62,237 bases of DNA from SIG603 sp964370115 (GCA_964370115.1 CAYJIA010000008.1:1-62237), one strand, 5' to 3'; positions 33,768 to 41,650 are shown, numbered from the stretch's first letter. The notes: a model not told the origin generated them from the sequence alone. A program made the numbers and translations.

Positions 33768-33796
33768 ATTATATACCACTATTTATAGAATTGCAA
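33768..33796 (-). promoter_or_regulatory. Promoter of the GH130 gene
   Basis: The minus strand reads TTGCAA (33791-33796), 17 bases, TATAAT (33768-33773). Confidence 0.7.
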
Positions 33797-33804
33797 TATA
33801 AAAA

Positions 33805-34581
33805 TTAACCCAGTTTTCTATATTCTCTCGGTGTGAGATTTGTCACCTCTTTAAAGCGTTTTCCAAAGTAGCTTGCCGACTCAAAACCACATAAAATTCC
33901 GATTTCTTCAATGGATTTTGCGCTGTACTTAAGATAGTACTTAGCCTTTGACACCCTTATTATCTTGAGTTGTTCCATGAGTGATATGCCTGTTTTTTTA
34001 GTAAACTCCCTGCAAATCGCATAGCGGTTCACGCCGACATATTCTGCAATATCATCGAGTCCTATCGGTTTTTCATAGTTATTTTCCATAAACTGCCTTG
34101 CCTTTTTTTCCATAGGTTTAGACGGCTCGAAAATTTCCGAAAAGTTTGAGGCAAGCCAAGAATACGTCTCAACCGAGCGTGTAAGCGCCGTGCTGTTTTC
34201 CCTACAGGCAGACAAAAGTTCTTTTGTTTGCGCTTTCATGGCTTTTGACATATTAAATCTTAGGTAGTTGTAAATTTTAAAGTGGTCTAAAAGCGTGTCA
34301 CAGCCGTCAAAAGTGAGCCACGAAGTTTGCATCCCGTCTTTTGACGGGAAATAGCTGTGCGGTGTGTTTTTCCTAAAAAAAATTCCTTCGCCTTCAAACA
34401 GCTCATATTTTTTGTCATCTACAATAAAAAAACCGCTACCCTTTTCCACCCAGATAAATTGGTGGAATATAAACCCGTCTTCCCTATAGATATCTCGCTG
34501 TTCTTGATCTATTGCAAGCGCACATAATACCAGTGGCAAATTATCGTATTCATTTTTGTTAATTTCAGAAAACATATGCAA
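33805..34581 (-). CDS. AraC-family transcriptional regulator with cupin domain
   Basis: 258 residues. The N-terminal cupin (FHQFIWVEKGSGFFIVDDKKYELFEGEGIFFRKNTPHSYFPS, about 28-75) should bind a sugar. The C-terminal double helix-turn-helix spans about 155-255: IGLDDIAEYVGVNRYAICREFTKKTG and EIGILCGFESASYFGKRFKEVTNLTPREYRK. Members usually activate a neighbouring carbohydrate operon. The divergent Gfo/Idh-isomerase operon and the GH130 gene just downstream are the obvious targets. Confidence 0.88.
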   Translation of the reverse strand: MHMFSEINKNEYDNLPLVLCALAIDQEQRDIYREDGFIFHQFIWVEKGSGFFIVDDKKYELFEGEGIFFRKNTPHSYFPSKDGMQTSWLTFDGCDTLLDHFKIYNYLRFNMSKAMKAQTKELLSACRENSTALTRSVETYSWLASNFSEIFEPSKPMEKKARQFMENNYEKPIGLDDIAEYVGVNRYAICREFTKKTGISLMEQLKIIRVSKAKYYLKYSAKSIEEIGILCGFESASYFGKRFKEVTNLTPREYRKLG

Positions 34582-34610
34582 TATCCTTATAGTTTATCAA
34601 TAATTTATGA

Positions 34611-34667
34611 TTGACCTTGTATACTTTTTACCCTATAATTGTACCAAACATTGATAGTTAATGTCAA
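34611..34667. promoter_or_regulatory. Two opposed promoters with overlapping -10 boxes
   Basis: Plus strand: TTGACC (34611-34616), 17 bases, TATAAT (34634-34639), driving the dehydrogenase operon. Minus strand: TTGACA (34662-34667), 18 bases, TACAAT (34638-34643), driving the araC-type gene. The two -10 boxes share two bases, so only one polymerase can bind at a time. Confidence 0.75.
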
Positions 34668-34712
34668 CAAAAATTACGAATAATTAAACAAAAATACTAG
34701 GAGGAATTTACT

Positions 34713-35714
34713 ATGCAAAAAATTAAAGTCGCACTGCTAGGTTGCGGTGGAAGAGCAGCTGCTCATATGGAAGCCTTAGAAATGATGGAAGACATCGAGG
34801 TTGTAGCGGTCGCTGATCCTGTTGAAGAAAGAAGACTTGCCGCAGCTAAAAGATTTAACTGCACACAAATTTATAAAAACAATGTGGATATGTATCAAAA
34901 CATAACAAAAGATACAGTGGATGCAGTATTTATTTCAATAGAGCCTACAGCTCATGCCGACACAGAGAAAGATTTAATCTCAAAAGGCATTGCATTTATG
35001 GTTGAAAAACCAATGACCCTAGACATCGCGCAGGGCGAGGAGATTGAAAGACTTATAAAAGAGAAAAATCTAGTAACCGCGGTTGGTTTCCAAGACAGAT
35101 ACCTAGATTTAATGGAAATACTAAAAGACGAACTACCAAACCACAAACCAGGTGGTTTAGTATACGGTTCATGGGTCGGAGGCATTCCAGGCGTTTGGTG
35201 GTGGCAAAAGAAATCTACCTGTGGCGCTCAACTTGTCGAGCAAAACATCCACCTACTTGACGGACTTAGATTTTTGTTCGGCGAGCCTTTATCTGTATAT
35301 GCAACTTGCAGTGTTGGCATGGTAAAAGCAGGTGTAGACGCAAGCGGAGAGTACGATACCGATGACCACTCCACAGCAGTTATTAGATTTAACAACAATG
35401 TAACTGCAACACTTGTAAGCGGTTGCTATATGACAGAAAGACTTCAAAACAACGGTTTAGTCGTGACTTTAAAAGATGCCGTGATAGATTACAGGCTAAG
35501 AAACAATATCATTATAAAAACAAAAGGCAAGACTGTCGACATAGACAGGGCTGTAAACCAAACTTATCTTCTTGACAGGGCATTTATAGACGCTGTAAGA
35601 TCAGGAGACCCAAGCGCCGTAAGATCTCCTTATTCAGATGCAATGAAAACTTTGAAACTAGGACTTGCCGCAAATAAATCTATGGAAACAGGTCAAGTAA
35701 TTTACTTTGACTAA
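34713..35714 (+). CDS. Gfo/Idh/MocA-family oxidoreductase
   Basis: 333 residues. The Rossmann fold opens with VALLGCGGRAAAHMEA (about 5-20), and the family's EKPMTLD follows near residue 96. The C-terminal domain has WWQKKSTCGAQLVEQNIHLLDGLRFLFG, where lysine and histidine of the catalytic region lie. The family oxidises or reduces sugars, inositols and their derivatives with NAD(P). Substrate is unknown. AGGAGGAA precedes the ATG. It is the first gene of an operon with a sugar isomerase, 17 bases apart, under an AraC-type regulator. Confidence 0.85.
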   Translation: MQKIKVALLGCGGRAAAHMEALEMMEDIEVVAVADPVEERRLAAAKRFNCTQIYKNNVDMYQNITKDTVDAVFISIEPTAHADTEKDLISKGIAFMVEKPMTLDIAQGEEIERLIKEKNLVTAVGFQDRYLDLMEILKDELPNHKPGGLVYGSWVGGIPGVWWWQKKSTCGAQLVEQNIHLLDGLRFLFGEPLSVYATCSVGMVKAGVDASGEYDTDDHSTAVIRFNNNVTATLVSGCYMTERLQNNGLVVTLKDAVIDYRLRNNIIIKTKGKTVDIDRAVNQTYLLDRAFIDAVRSGDPSAVRSPYSDAMKTLKLGLAANKSMETGQVIYFD

Positions 35715-35731
35715 AAGAAGGGGTGTTATAA

Positions 35732-36484
35732 ATGAGACTTTGTGTTCCTATCCCCTGTTTTTTTAAAGACATGGATTTTGTTGAAGCAATCCACACAGTA
35801 CATAAACTAGGCTATGATGCCATCGAGACTTACAACTGGCAAGATTTAGACCTAGACGCCGTAAAAAAAGCATTGGACGAAACAGGTGTCGAGCTTTTAA
35901 GCATGTGTACAACAGAGTTTAAAATGACCGATCCTCAGTACAGACAAGCGTGGCTTGAGGGGTTTGAGAAAAGCTGTATAGCCGCAAATAAGCTAGGTGT
36001 TAAAAAGCTTATCACTCAAGTAGGACCCGACACAGGTGCACCAAGAGCCGAACAACATAAATCGATTGTCGACTGTTTAAACGAGGCAAAACCTTTATTT
36101 GATAAATATCAAGTAACAATAATGCTCGAGCCACTAAACACCTATGTAAACCATCCAGGTTATTATCTATGGTCGGCGGTTGAGGGTTTTGAGATTGTAA
36201 GAGAAGTAAACCACCCACACGCAAAAATTATTTATGATATCTATCACCAACAGGTAATGGAGGGTAATATTATAACTAATATCACAAACAACTTAGACTG
36301 CATACCTCACCTGCACGGTGCAGGCCACCCAGGCAGAATAGAGTTACAGTTTGGCGAAAATAACTATAATTTCATATTTGACGCAGTGGATAAAGCAGGC
36401 TACAAAGGAGCTTGTGGTTTAGAATACAAACCAACTTTAGACCCTATCGAAAGCTTAAAAGAAGCAAAAAGAATTTTCGGATAA
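35732..36484 (+). CDS. Sugar phosphate isomerase/epimerase (hydroxypyruvate isomerase-like TIM barrel)
   Basis: 250 residues in the AP-endonuclease-2-type TIM barrel. Metal ligands fit the family: E in MLEPLN, D in IYDIYHQQ with the following histidine, H in HLHGAGHPG and E in GLEYKP. Closest by motif is the hydroxypyruvate isomerase group, but relatives include tagatose and inosose epimerases. Start ATG after GGGGTG. Partnered with the Gfo/Idh dehydrogenase, a pairing often used to interconvert keto-sugars or polyols. The inferred role is a step after the GH130 reaction or use of a rare sugar. Confidence 0.82.
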   Translation: MRLCVPIPCFFKDMDFVEAIHTVHKLGYDAIETYNWQDLDLDAVKKALDETGVELLSMCTTEFKMTDPQYRQAWLEGFEKSCIAANKLGVKKLITQVGPDTGAPRAEQHKSIVDCLNEAKPLFDKYQVTIMLEPLNTYVNHPGYYLWSAVEGFEIVREVNHPHAKIIYDIYHQQVMEGNIITNITNNLDCIPHLHGAGHPGRIELQFGENNYNFIFDAVDKAGYKGACGLEYKPTLDPIESLKEAKRIFG

Positions 36485-36499
36485 AACGAAAATTAAAAT

Positions 36500-36746
36500 C
36501 AGTGTGAAAGAAGAAAGTTTTACTAAATTTTTTTCAAAAAATTTCGGGTTCTCAGGGCTGAGCCCTGAGGCGTTTTCCGCAGAAAACGAAATCTAATCCT
36601 AAGAAGAGCTTTTTTGAAGGTGAATTTTTGCACAAAGTGCAAAAAGAGGAGACTTTTTGCGATAGAAAAAGTCTCCTTCTTTTGTGCAATCTTTTTTGCC
36701 ACAGGGGTTTATTGACAGTCTGAGCAGTGTGAAAGAAGAAAGTTTT
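36500..36746 (-). repeat. Dispersed hairpin element, copy B, between 22-base direct repeats
   Basis: Read on the minus strand, copy B holds P1 (GGAGACTTTTT/AAAAAGTCTCC, 36647-36677), P2 (TTTTTGCAC/GTGCAAAAA, 36625-36645), P3 (36571-36588), P4 (CTCAGGGC/GCCCTGAG, 36551-36569) and P5 (36525-36543). P6 is missing. TTGACA at 36712-36717 matches the P1-side boundary of C and D. The same 22 bases, starting CAGTGTGAAAG, occur at 36500-36521 and 36725-36746, 225 bases apart. No gene is supported in the 714 bases from 36485 to 37198. Confidence 0.82.
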
Positions 36747-36770
36747 TCTCTCACACTGTTTTTTCATTAT
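36725..36770 (+). terminator. Terminator of the dehydrogenase-isomerase operon
   Basis: CAGTGTGA pairs with TCACACTG, with further A/G-T/C pairing inside, followed by TTTTTTC. The left arm is one copy of the 22-base direct repeat around element B. Confidence 0.7.
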
Positions 36771-36933
36771 TTATGATGATGCTTGGATTACAAACCACTC
36801 TCATCATTGCGTAAATAAACAAAAAAAATAAACCGCCCCATTTCAAAAGTGCGGTTTATTTCTTAAATCTCAATTTTGGACAACCGTCTATCGGTAGTGC
36901 CCTACATCTGTACTATAACCATACAGTACTAAA

Positions 36934-37192
36934 TGTCAATACAGCGCAAAGTCACGACTTGCCGTGAGCTTTTTAGAAAACTTTTTTTCTTGCAAAAAGT
37001 TTTCTCTTTTGCACGTTGTGCAAAATTCACTTTCAAAAATGCGTTTCTTAGGATAAGATTTCGTTTTCTGCGGAAAACGACAAAGGCTCTGCCTTTTGAA
37101 ACCGCAATTTTTCGAGAAAAATTGATTAAAGCTTTTAATTAAAAATCCGAAGGATTTTCACTACCACTCTTCACTTTTCACTCTTCTCTAAA
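36934..37192 (+). repeat. Dispersed hairpin element, copy C (most complete)
   Basis: From the boundary TGTCAAT (36934) the copy runs through P1 (AGAAAACTTTTT/AAAAAGTTTTCT, 36975-37005) and P2 (TTTTGCAC-GTT-GTGCAAAA, 37007-37025). Then come P3 (CGTTTTC/GAAAACG, 37062-37079), P4 (AAAGGC/GCCTTT, 37082-37096), P5 (CAATTTTT/AAAAATTG, 37105-37124) and P6 (AAAATCC-GAA-GGATTTT, 37142-37158). Heptamers CACTCTT, CACTTTT, CACTCTT follow (37165-37185). It is inverted relative to copy B and ends just before the rhomboid stop codon. Confidence 0.85.
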
Positions 37193-37198
37193 AAACAT

Positions 37199-37777
37199 CT
37201 ACTTCCTCTTTCCTTTCCTCGTAAAAGAAAAGCCAAAGAAAGTTCCGGCAAGACCTCCTACTACGTGCATAAACTGCGATACATTGTCGTGAAGGAAGAT
37301 TGCGTCGTATATCTCTTGACCCAAGTACAACACCGCTACTAAAATTAAAGTAAGTGGCAATTGACCCGATTTAATTCCTGAAAAAGATGATAGCATAATT
37401 AGCATAAAGACTATTCCGCTTGCACCTAAAAGTGCTACAGACGGGAACAATATGCATTGTAATATGCCAGAAAGCAGCGCTGTGCAAAGTATGCTCATAA
37501 GCAGTGTCTTGCTTCCATATTTCTCTTCCATTGGAGGTCCTATTACTAGTAAAAACAGCATATTTCCCAAAAGGTGCTCATAACCGCTGTGGCCTATTAT
37601 ATGCCCGAAAAGCCTAAAATACCCTAGAGGGTCGAGCAGTGAAAATCTGTATACCGAAAAGAGCATTTGGTTGCTCCAGCCATTTGTAAGCGCGTCTAAT
37701 AAAAGCGTAAACAAGGATAAAATTACCACTGTAAGTATTACAGGTGAATTATAATAAATTTTATCTAAAACTCTCAT
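37199..37777 (-). CDS. Rhomboid-family intramembrane serine protease
   Basis: 192 residues with six membrane segments. Loop 1 with HSGYEHLLGNM (about 62-72), the catalytic serine in GASGIVF near 119 and the histidine in MHVVGGLAGTFFGF near 169 are all present, so the Ser-His dyad is complete. It cleaves membrane proteins within the bilayer; the substrate is unknown. GAGAGGGG precedes the ATG at 37777. It follows the GHL10 protein gene on the same strand by 65 bases. Confidence 0.88.
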   Translation of the reverse strand: MRVLDKIYYNSPVILTVVILSLFTLLLDALTNGWSNQMLFSVYRFSLLDPLGYFRLFGHIIGHSGYEHLLGNMLFLLVIGPPMEEKYGSKTLLMSILCTALLSGILQCILFPSVALLGASGIVFMLIMLSSFSGIKSGQLPLTLILVAVLYLGQEIYDAIFLHDNVSQFMHVVGGLAGTFFGFSFTRKGKRK

Positions 37778-37842
37778 ATTAAACCCCTCTCAAATCTTAT
37801 TATACTGCCATTTTAGCATATAATTTTAGATTTGTCGAGTTT

Positions 37843-39102
37843 TTAATTTTCCAGCAATAGCTTTATATTTTCAACTTCTTGTCTTGTTTGCTCCGTGTCG
37901 ATATATTTGCTTTCATATAAAATAAACCCGTCAAAAGTCGCCTCACGCATGTCTTTTATCTGAGTTGCCAGCATATTATCGCTGTCCTTCCAAGTTCCTT
38001 CGTCCTCGGTGTCGCTTCCTGCCTTGTAAAGTGCTAGACCTATGTATACCTCTAAGCCACTATGCCTTGGAAGAACCACCCACTCGTCAAGAGCTGTTTT
38101 ATAGCCTTTGTATGGATTGTCATAGCTAAAGTAAATCTGAGGTGCTATGTAATCGATATATCCAACAGTCGAGCACCAAGTCTTTACATCGGCACTTAGT
38201 TTGTCGTTATTCGCTATATTTCCTTGTGGAGAAATACCAAAAGGCATAGACTTATCAACTGATTTAATCTCTCTGTACACCTGTGCAATTAGAGTGTTGA
38301 TATTCGCCACTCGCCAGTCTTCTACATCTAATGGACTTGCCGTTGTCCCGCAGTAGGACTCATATGCCATTGTATCTTCGGTCGTTATTTCTTCTGGATA
38401 AAAATAATCATCAAAATGTATTCCGTCCACATTATATTTTTCTACTATTTCTACCACACCATCACTTATCATAGTTCTAATCTCCGTGTAAGCAGGGTTT
38501 AGGTAGACTGCGCCATTTATTTCCATAAAATAATATGGGTTGGACGGTCCTAAGATAGTATATGGATTATTTTGCGCCAAAAGTGCAGGCGTTGTCTCTG
38601 TTTTCACCCTAAGTGGATTTATCCACGCGTGAAACTGCATACCGCTTTCATGCGCCTTGTCTATCATATACTGCATTGGATCAATCTCTGGCACTTGTCC
38701 TTGTGTACCCGTTAAAATATGCGACCACGGAAAATAGTCTGACTCATAAAGCGCATCGCTAAAAGGTCTTACTTGCACAAATACAGCATTTGCTCCAATT
38801 TCTTTTGCATCTAAAATAAGTTTATCGTAATTTGCAAAAAAAGCCTCCAAAGTATTTTCGGCTGTACTAAGAGCAATATACGATATCCACACGCCTCTCA
38901 TTTCGACTTCGTCGTCAGCACTGGTTTGGAGCAGTTCTCCCTCTTCACTCACACTTGGTGTAGCTGTAGGAAATGGCGTGCTTTGTGGCAGGTTTAAGCC
39001 AGAATTGGCCTCTCTTGCGTTTAACACATGAAGAACAAACACCGTCGCAATAAGCGACAGCCACAGGAATATATATATCGGTACACCACTGCCTCGTTTC
39101 AT
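37843..39102 (-). CDS. Secreted/membrane-anchored GHL10 (DUF187) glycoside hydrolase-like protein
   Basis: 419 residues from the ATG at 39102, 8 bases after AAAGGATGG; the ORF extends 19 codons further without a ribosome site. A signal anchor (PIYIFLWLSLIATVFVLHVL, about 7-26) and a Thr/Pro/Ser linker precede a TIM-barrel domain: EMRGVWISYIALS, NAVFVQVRPFSDALYESDYFPWS, DGIHFDDYFYPE, YIDYIAPQIYFS. These are typical of the YddW/GHL10 group, thought to act on peptidoglycan or a wall glycan. Substrate unproven. The acidic residues of the DGIHFDDYF strand are intact, so it is probably active. Confidence 0.82.
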   Translation of the reverse strand: MKRGSGVPIYIFLWLSLIATVFVLHVLNAREANSGLNLPQSTPFPTATPSVSEEGELLQTSADDEVEMRGVWISYIALSTAENTLEAFFANYDKLILDAKEIGANAVFVQVRPFSDALYESDYFPWSHILTGTQGQVPEIDPMQYMIDKAHESGMQFHAWINPLRVKTETTPALLAQNNPYTILGPSNPYYFMEINGAVYLNPAYTEIRTMISDGVVEIVEKYNVDGIHFDDYFYPEEITTEDTMAYESYCGTTASPLDVEDWRVANINTLIAQVYREIKSVDKSMPFGISPQGNIANNDKLSADVKTWCSTVGYIDYIAPQIYFSYDNPYKGYKTALDEWVVLPRHSGLEVYIGLALYKAGSDTEDEGTWKDSDNMLATQIKDMREATFDGFILYESKYIDTEQTRQEVENIKLLLEN

Positions 39103-39201
39103 AAATTTACCATCCTTTTTAATATAATTTTTATTATTAATTATATTATTAAAATTCATTTTTTATGATACAAGACATCAATACTTTGGAGAAATTTTAT
39201 T

Positions 39202-39558
39202 TTAAGACTCTGCGTCGCTTAAACCAAAGCTTATACCTATTGCCTTTTCGACCATAGTCATGCTCCCGTCGTCAAGTCTGCCCATTTTCTCTTTTAATCT
39301 ATGTTTGTCTATAGTTCTTATCTGTTCTAAAAGCACTACAGAATCTTTTTGAAGTCCTGTACTTTGCGCCTCTAGTTTTATATGAGTCGGCAAGTTCGCC
39401 TTACTTTTTTGACTGGTTATTGCTGCTGCTATTACCGTTGGGCTGTATTTGTTTCCAACATCGTTTTGTACTATCAACACAGGTCTTACGCCACCTTGCT
39501 CTGAACCTATCACAGGGCTTAAATCGGCATAGTAGATATCGCCTCTTCTTATATTCAC
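39202..39558 (-). CDS. ndoA: MazF/NdoA-type mRNA interferase, no antitoxin gene beside it
   Basis: 118 residues from the second GTG (39558), 10 bases after GGAG; the first (39567) is only one base from that site. The MazF/PemK fold is clear: RRGDIYYADLSPVIGSEQGGVRPVLIVQND, AAAITSQ, and LLEQIRTIDKHRL, very close to Bacillus NdoA (EndoA). It cleaves single-stranded RNA at short sites. In Bacillus the order is alr-ndoAI-ndoA, with the antitoxin NdoAI directly upstream. Here the upstream 136 bases hold no ORF and the next gene is a lipoprotein. An antitoxin would have to be encoded elsewhere. Confidence 0.9.
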   Translation of the reverse strand: MNIRRGDIYYADLSPVIGSEQGGVRPVLIVQNDVGNKYSPTVIAAAITSQKSKANLPTHIKLEAQSTGLQKDSVVLLEQIRTIDKHRLKEKMGRLDDGSMTMVEKAIGISFGLSDAES

Positions 39559-39694
39559 AGTTTTCACGCTCCGTATATTTAATGCAATAGTATTTTTGCC
39601 ATTTTTATCTTAAAATAAACAAGTATTTTTTAAGCTATTACATACTATATAAAAGCGCCGTTTTTTGTTACCCTAGCAGGACTTATAAAATTCG

Positions 39695-40171
39695 CTAGAC
39701 ACTGCCTTTTTTCACAAAATCCACCCTAATATTTTCAAATTCAATGTATACAATCTCGCCATAGGCATCACATACGATTTTTTCACCTTGACTACTGTAT
39801 ACAAAGTTCTCGCCGTCTCTTGCTGTGTTTGTCACTATGTCTAAGCTATTTAGAAACATCAAAAATCTGCCCTGTGCAAAACTTGCCACCGTACTCACAT
39901 TGTTTTCTATAACTTCGCCGTATAAAACGCTTACTTTATCATCTCGTAGTTCAAACACCACTCCCGAAAGTGTCTCGGGTTTGCTTAGTACAAGGCTTGC
40001 ACCCACATCTTTTGAAAATTCTAGTTTACCACTACTTTCTATCCCATCACAGCTTATGTCGACATAGGAATAAATCAAATCCAAATTTGGAGGTTCAACT
40101 TTTTCTAACACGCCACATCCTGTAAAAAATAAAAGAGATAAACACAAAGCTAAGCATTTTATTTGTCTCAA
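39695..40171 (-). CDS. Lipoprotein of unknown function
   Basis: About 158 residues from the TTG at 40171, 8 bases after GGAG; with that start it begins 4 bases after the nnrD stop. The signal MRQIKCLALCLSLLFFTGC gives a lipobox LFFTGC. The mature part is beta-rich (YVDISCDGIESSGKLEF, KVSVLYGEVI, ENFVYSSQGEKIV, YGEIVYIEFENIRVDF), resembling LolA/YdcC-like carriers in shape. In Bacillus, ydcC, a lipoprotein gene, lies in the same region between acpS and alr-ndoA, supporting a related role. Function unknown. Confidence 0.7.
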   Translation of the reverse strand: MRQIKCLALCLSLLFFTGCGVLEKVEPPNLDLIYSYVDISCDGIESSGKLEFSKDVGASLVLSKPETLSGVVFELRDDKVSVLYGEVIENNVSTVASFAQGRFLMFLNSLDIVTNTARDGENFVYSSQGEKIVCDAYGEIVYIEFENIRVDFVKKGSV

Positions 40172-40175
40172 ACTA

Positions 40176-41030
40176 TCACTCTCCACTTATAAAAATTTCA
40201 GGCAAAGTTTCAATTATATCAGTGGGCAAAAGACTTTGTTTAGAGAATTTTTTGACCGCAATATCCCCTGCAAGTCCATGAAAAAACACTCCGCTCACAC
40301 AAGCGTCCTCCAAACTCATTCCCTGCGCACAAAAAGAGCCTATAATGCCACTTAACACATCACCGCTTCCTGCCTTTGCCATTCCACTGTTACCTGTAGG
40401 ATTTAAAAAACTTCTACAATCAGGGGTTGCCACTACGGTCAAATTACCTTTTAAAACCGTGATGAGCTTATACTTTTCAGAAAATTCTTTCGCTATTTTT
40501 TGCCTATCTGCCTGAATCTCCGTAATGCTATTTTTAATAAGCCTTGACATTTCCCCTGGGTGTGGAGTAATCGCGACAGAAGTTTTTATTTTTCCTAGTT
40601 CATCTATATTCCTACTTAAAAAATTTATTCCATCGGCATCTATAATAAGCGGTACCTGACAATTTTCTAAGACTATAGGCATGAAAAAATCAGAGCTATC
40701 ACCAAGCCCACAGCCTATCACACATGCAGTGCATCCCTCTAGCGCTGCAATAATTTTTTCTTTGCTCCCGCTCTTTTTTTCAAAGTCTATCACCGTAAAA
40801 ACCGCCTCTGGCAAAGCATTTGCCATAATGGGATAACAGTTTTTTTCCACCACAATATTTAGTAGCCCTATCCCACTTCTAAGCGCTGCCCTGCCTGCCA
40901 TTATCCCTGCACCTATCATTCCATAAGAGCCACAAATCATCAACAGCTTTCCAAAGTCACCTTTATTGCTATCCTCTGGTCTTTTCACAAGCTTTTCTCT
41001 TGCATAGCTTTCTTTTGTTATAGTATTCAT
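40176..41030 (-). CDS. nnrD: ADP-dependent NAD(P)H-hydrate dehydratase
   Basis: 284 residues, covering only the C-terminal (YjeF_C, CARKD) half of the full Nnr protein. FGKLLMICGSYGMIGAGIMAGRAALRSG and NPTGNSGMAKAGSGDVLSGIIGSF, with the catalytic aspartate of GSGD, are diagnostic. It repairs damaged NADH/NADPH hydrates using ADP. The epimerase half is not fused, so it must be elsewhere or absent. It heads the nnrD-lipoprotein-ndoA run. GGAGGAATT precedes the ATG. Confidence 0.9.
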   Translation of the reverse strand: MNTITKESYAREKLVKRPEDSNKGDFGKLLMICGSYGMIGAGIMAGRAALRSGIGLLNIVVEKNCYPIMANALPEAVFTVIDFEKKSGSKEKIIAALEGCTACVIGCGLGDSSDFFMPIVLENCQVPLIIDADGINFLSRNIDELGKIKTSVAITPHPGEMSRLIKNSITEIQADRQKIAKEFSEKYKLITVLKGNLTVVATPDCRSFLNPTGNSGMAKAGSGDVLSGIIGSFCAQGMSLEDACVSGVFFHGLAGDIAVKKFSKQSLLPTDIIETLPEIFISGE

Positions 41031-41057
41031 TTTAATTCCTCCATTTTAATGATAAAA

Positions 41058-41103
41058 ACAAAAATAGCCATGGTGTATATCTTTTACATTTCACCACGGC
41101 TAT
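41058..41103 (-). terminator. Terminator of the DUF6106-like gene
   Basis: On the minus strand ATAGCCGTGGTG pairs with CACCATGGCTAT (one G-U pair), followed by TTTTTGTTTTT. Confidence 0.88.
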
Positions 41104-41110
41104 TCACCAC

Positions 41111-41650
41111 TTATTTTTTATAAAATTCAATTTTAACTGCTCTTGGCACATATGGTTTCATGGCGTCTAAGACTTTATCGTTCGGATTAAAGACCAATAA
41201 GCTATCCCCGTATTTTTTACTACTTGCCAAAACATACACTGCATCTTTCCCCTCGTCGTCTTTGCATGCGAAAATCTTTCTCTTAATTTCTATATCACTT
41301 TGTTTTAGCTCGTCGTATTTGCCCATTGCCTCTATACTTTTACATTCAAAGGACATAAGGCGTTTTCTATTTTTTTTATTTATAATTTTGTCGATAACAA
41401 CATCTCCGTTTGTAACTGCATATTCAAACTCGACATTTCTAAGTCCTATCACATAAAACAATCCAAATACCGCGCCTGCAACTATCATTATCATAGGTCC
41501 AAATTGTCCTACAGTCGGCAAAAATCCTATACTTAAAAAAATCATGGTAAAAGCAATTATAAACAAGCCTAGAAAAATCAAATAATCCTTTGTTCCAAGC
41601 TTTTTTTTCACCATACATTCAACAAAAACATCTTTTTCATACATCGCCAT
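41111..41650 (-). CDS. DUF6106-like membrane protein
   Basis: 179 residues. A short cytosolic start (MYEKDVFVECMVKKK) is followed by two membrane segments (about 24-45 and 50-70) and a cytosolic PH-like domain (VEFEYAVTNGDVVIDKIINKKNRKRLMSF). From memory this matches DUF6106 of Clostridia; function is unknown. A weak GGGAG lies 10 bases before the ATG. It has its own terminator and stands apart from nnrD. It diverges from the pheST T-box region. Confidence 0.65.
   Translation of the reverse strand: MAMYEKDVFVECMVKKKLGTKDYLIFLGLFIIAFTMIFLSIGFLPTVGQFGPMIMIVAGAVFGLFYVIGLRNVEFEYAVTNGDVVIDKIINKKNRKRLMSFECKSIEAMGKYDELKQSDIEIKRKIFACKDDEGKDAVYVLASSKKYGDSLLVFNPNDKVLDAMKPYVPRAVKIEFYKK

Noticed and set aside
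36552..36767. 71-codon ORF on the minus strand and a 69-codon ORF at 36933-37142 on the plus strand, with related peptides
   Set aside because: Both are translations of hairpin-element copies B and C; the likeness comes from the repeat, stems are kept while codons are not, and neither has a ribosome site.
39559..39694. Hidden antitoxin gene upstream of ndoA
   Set aside because: No start with ribosome site and no ORF over about 20 codons is found in this gap on the coding strand.
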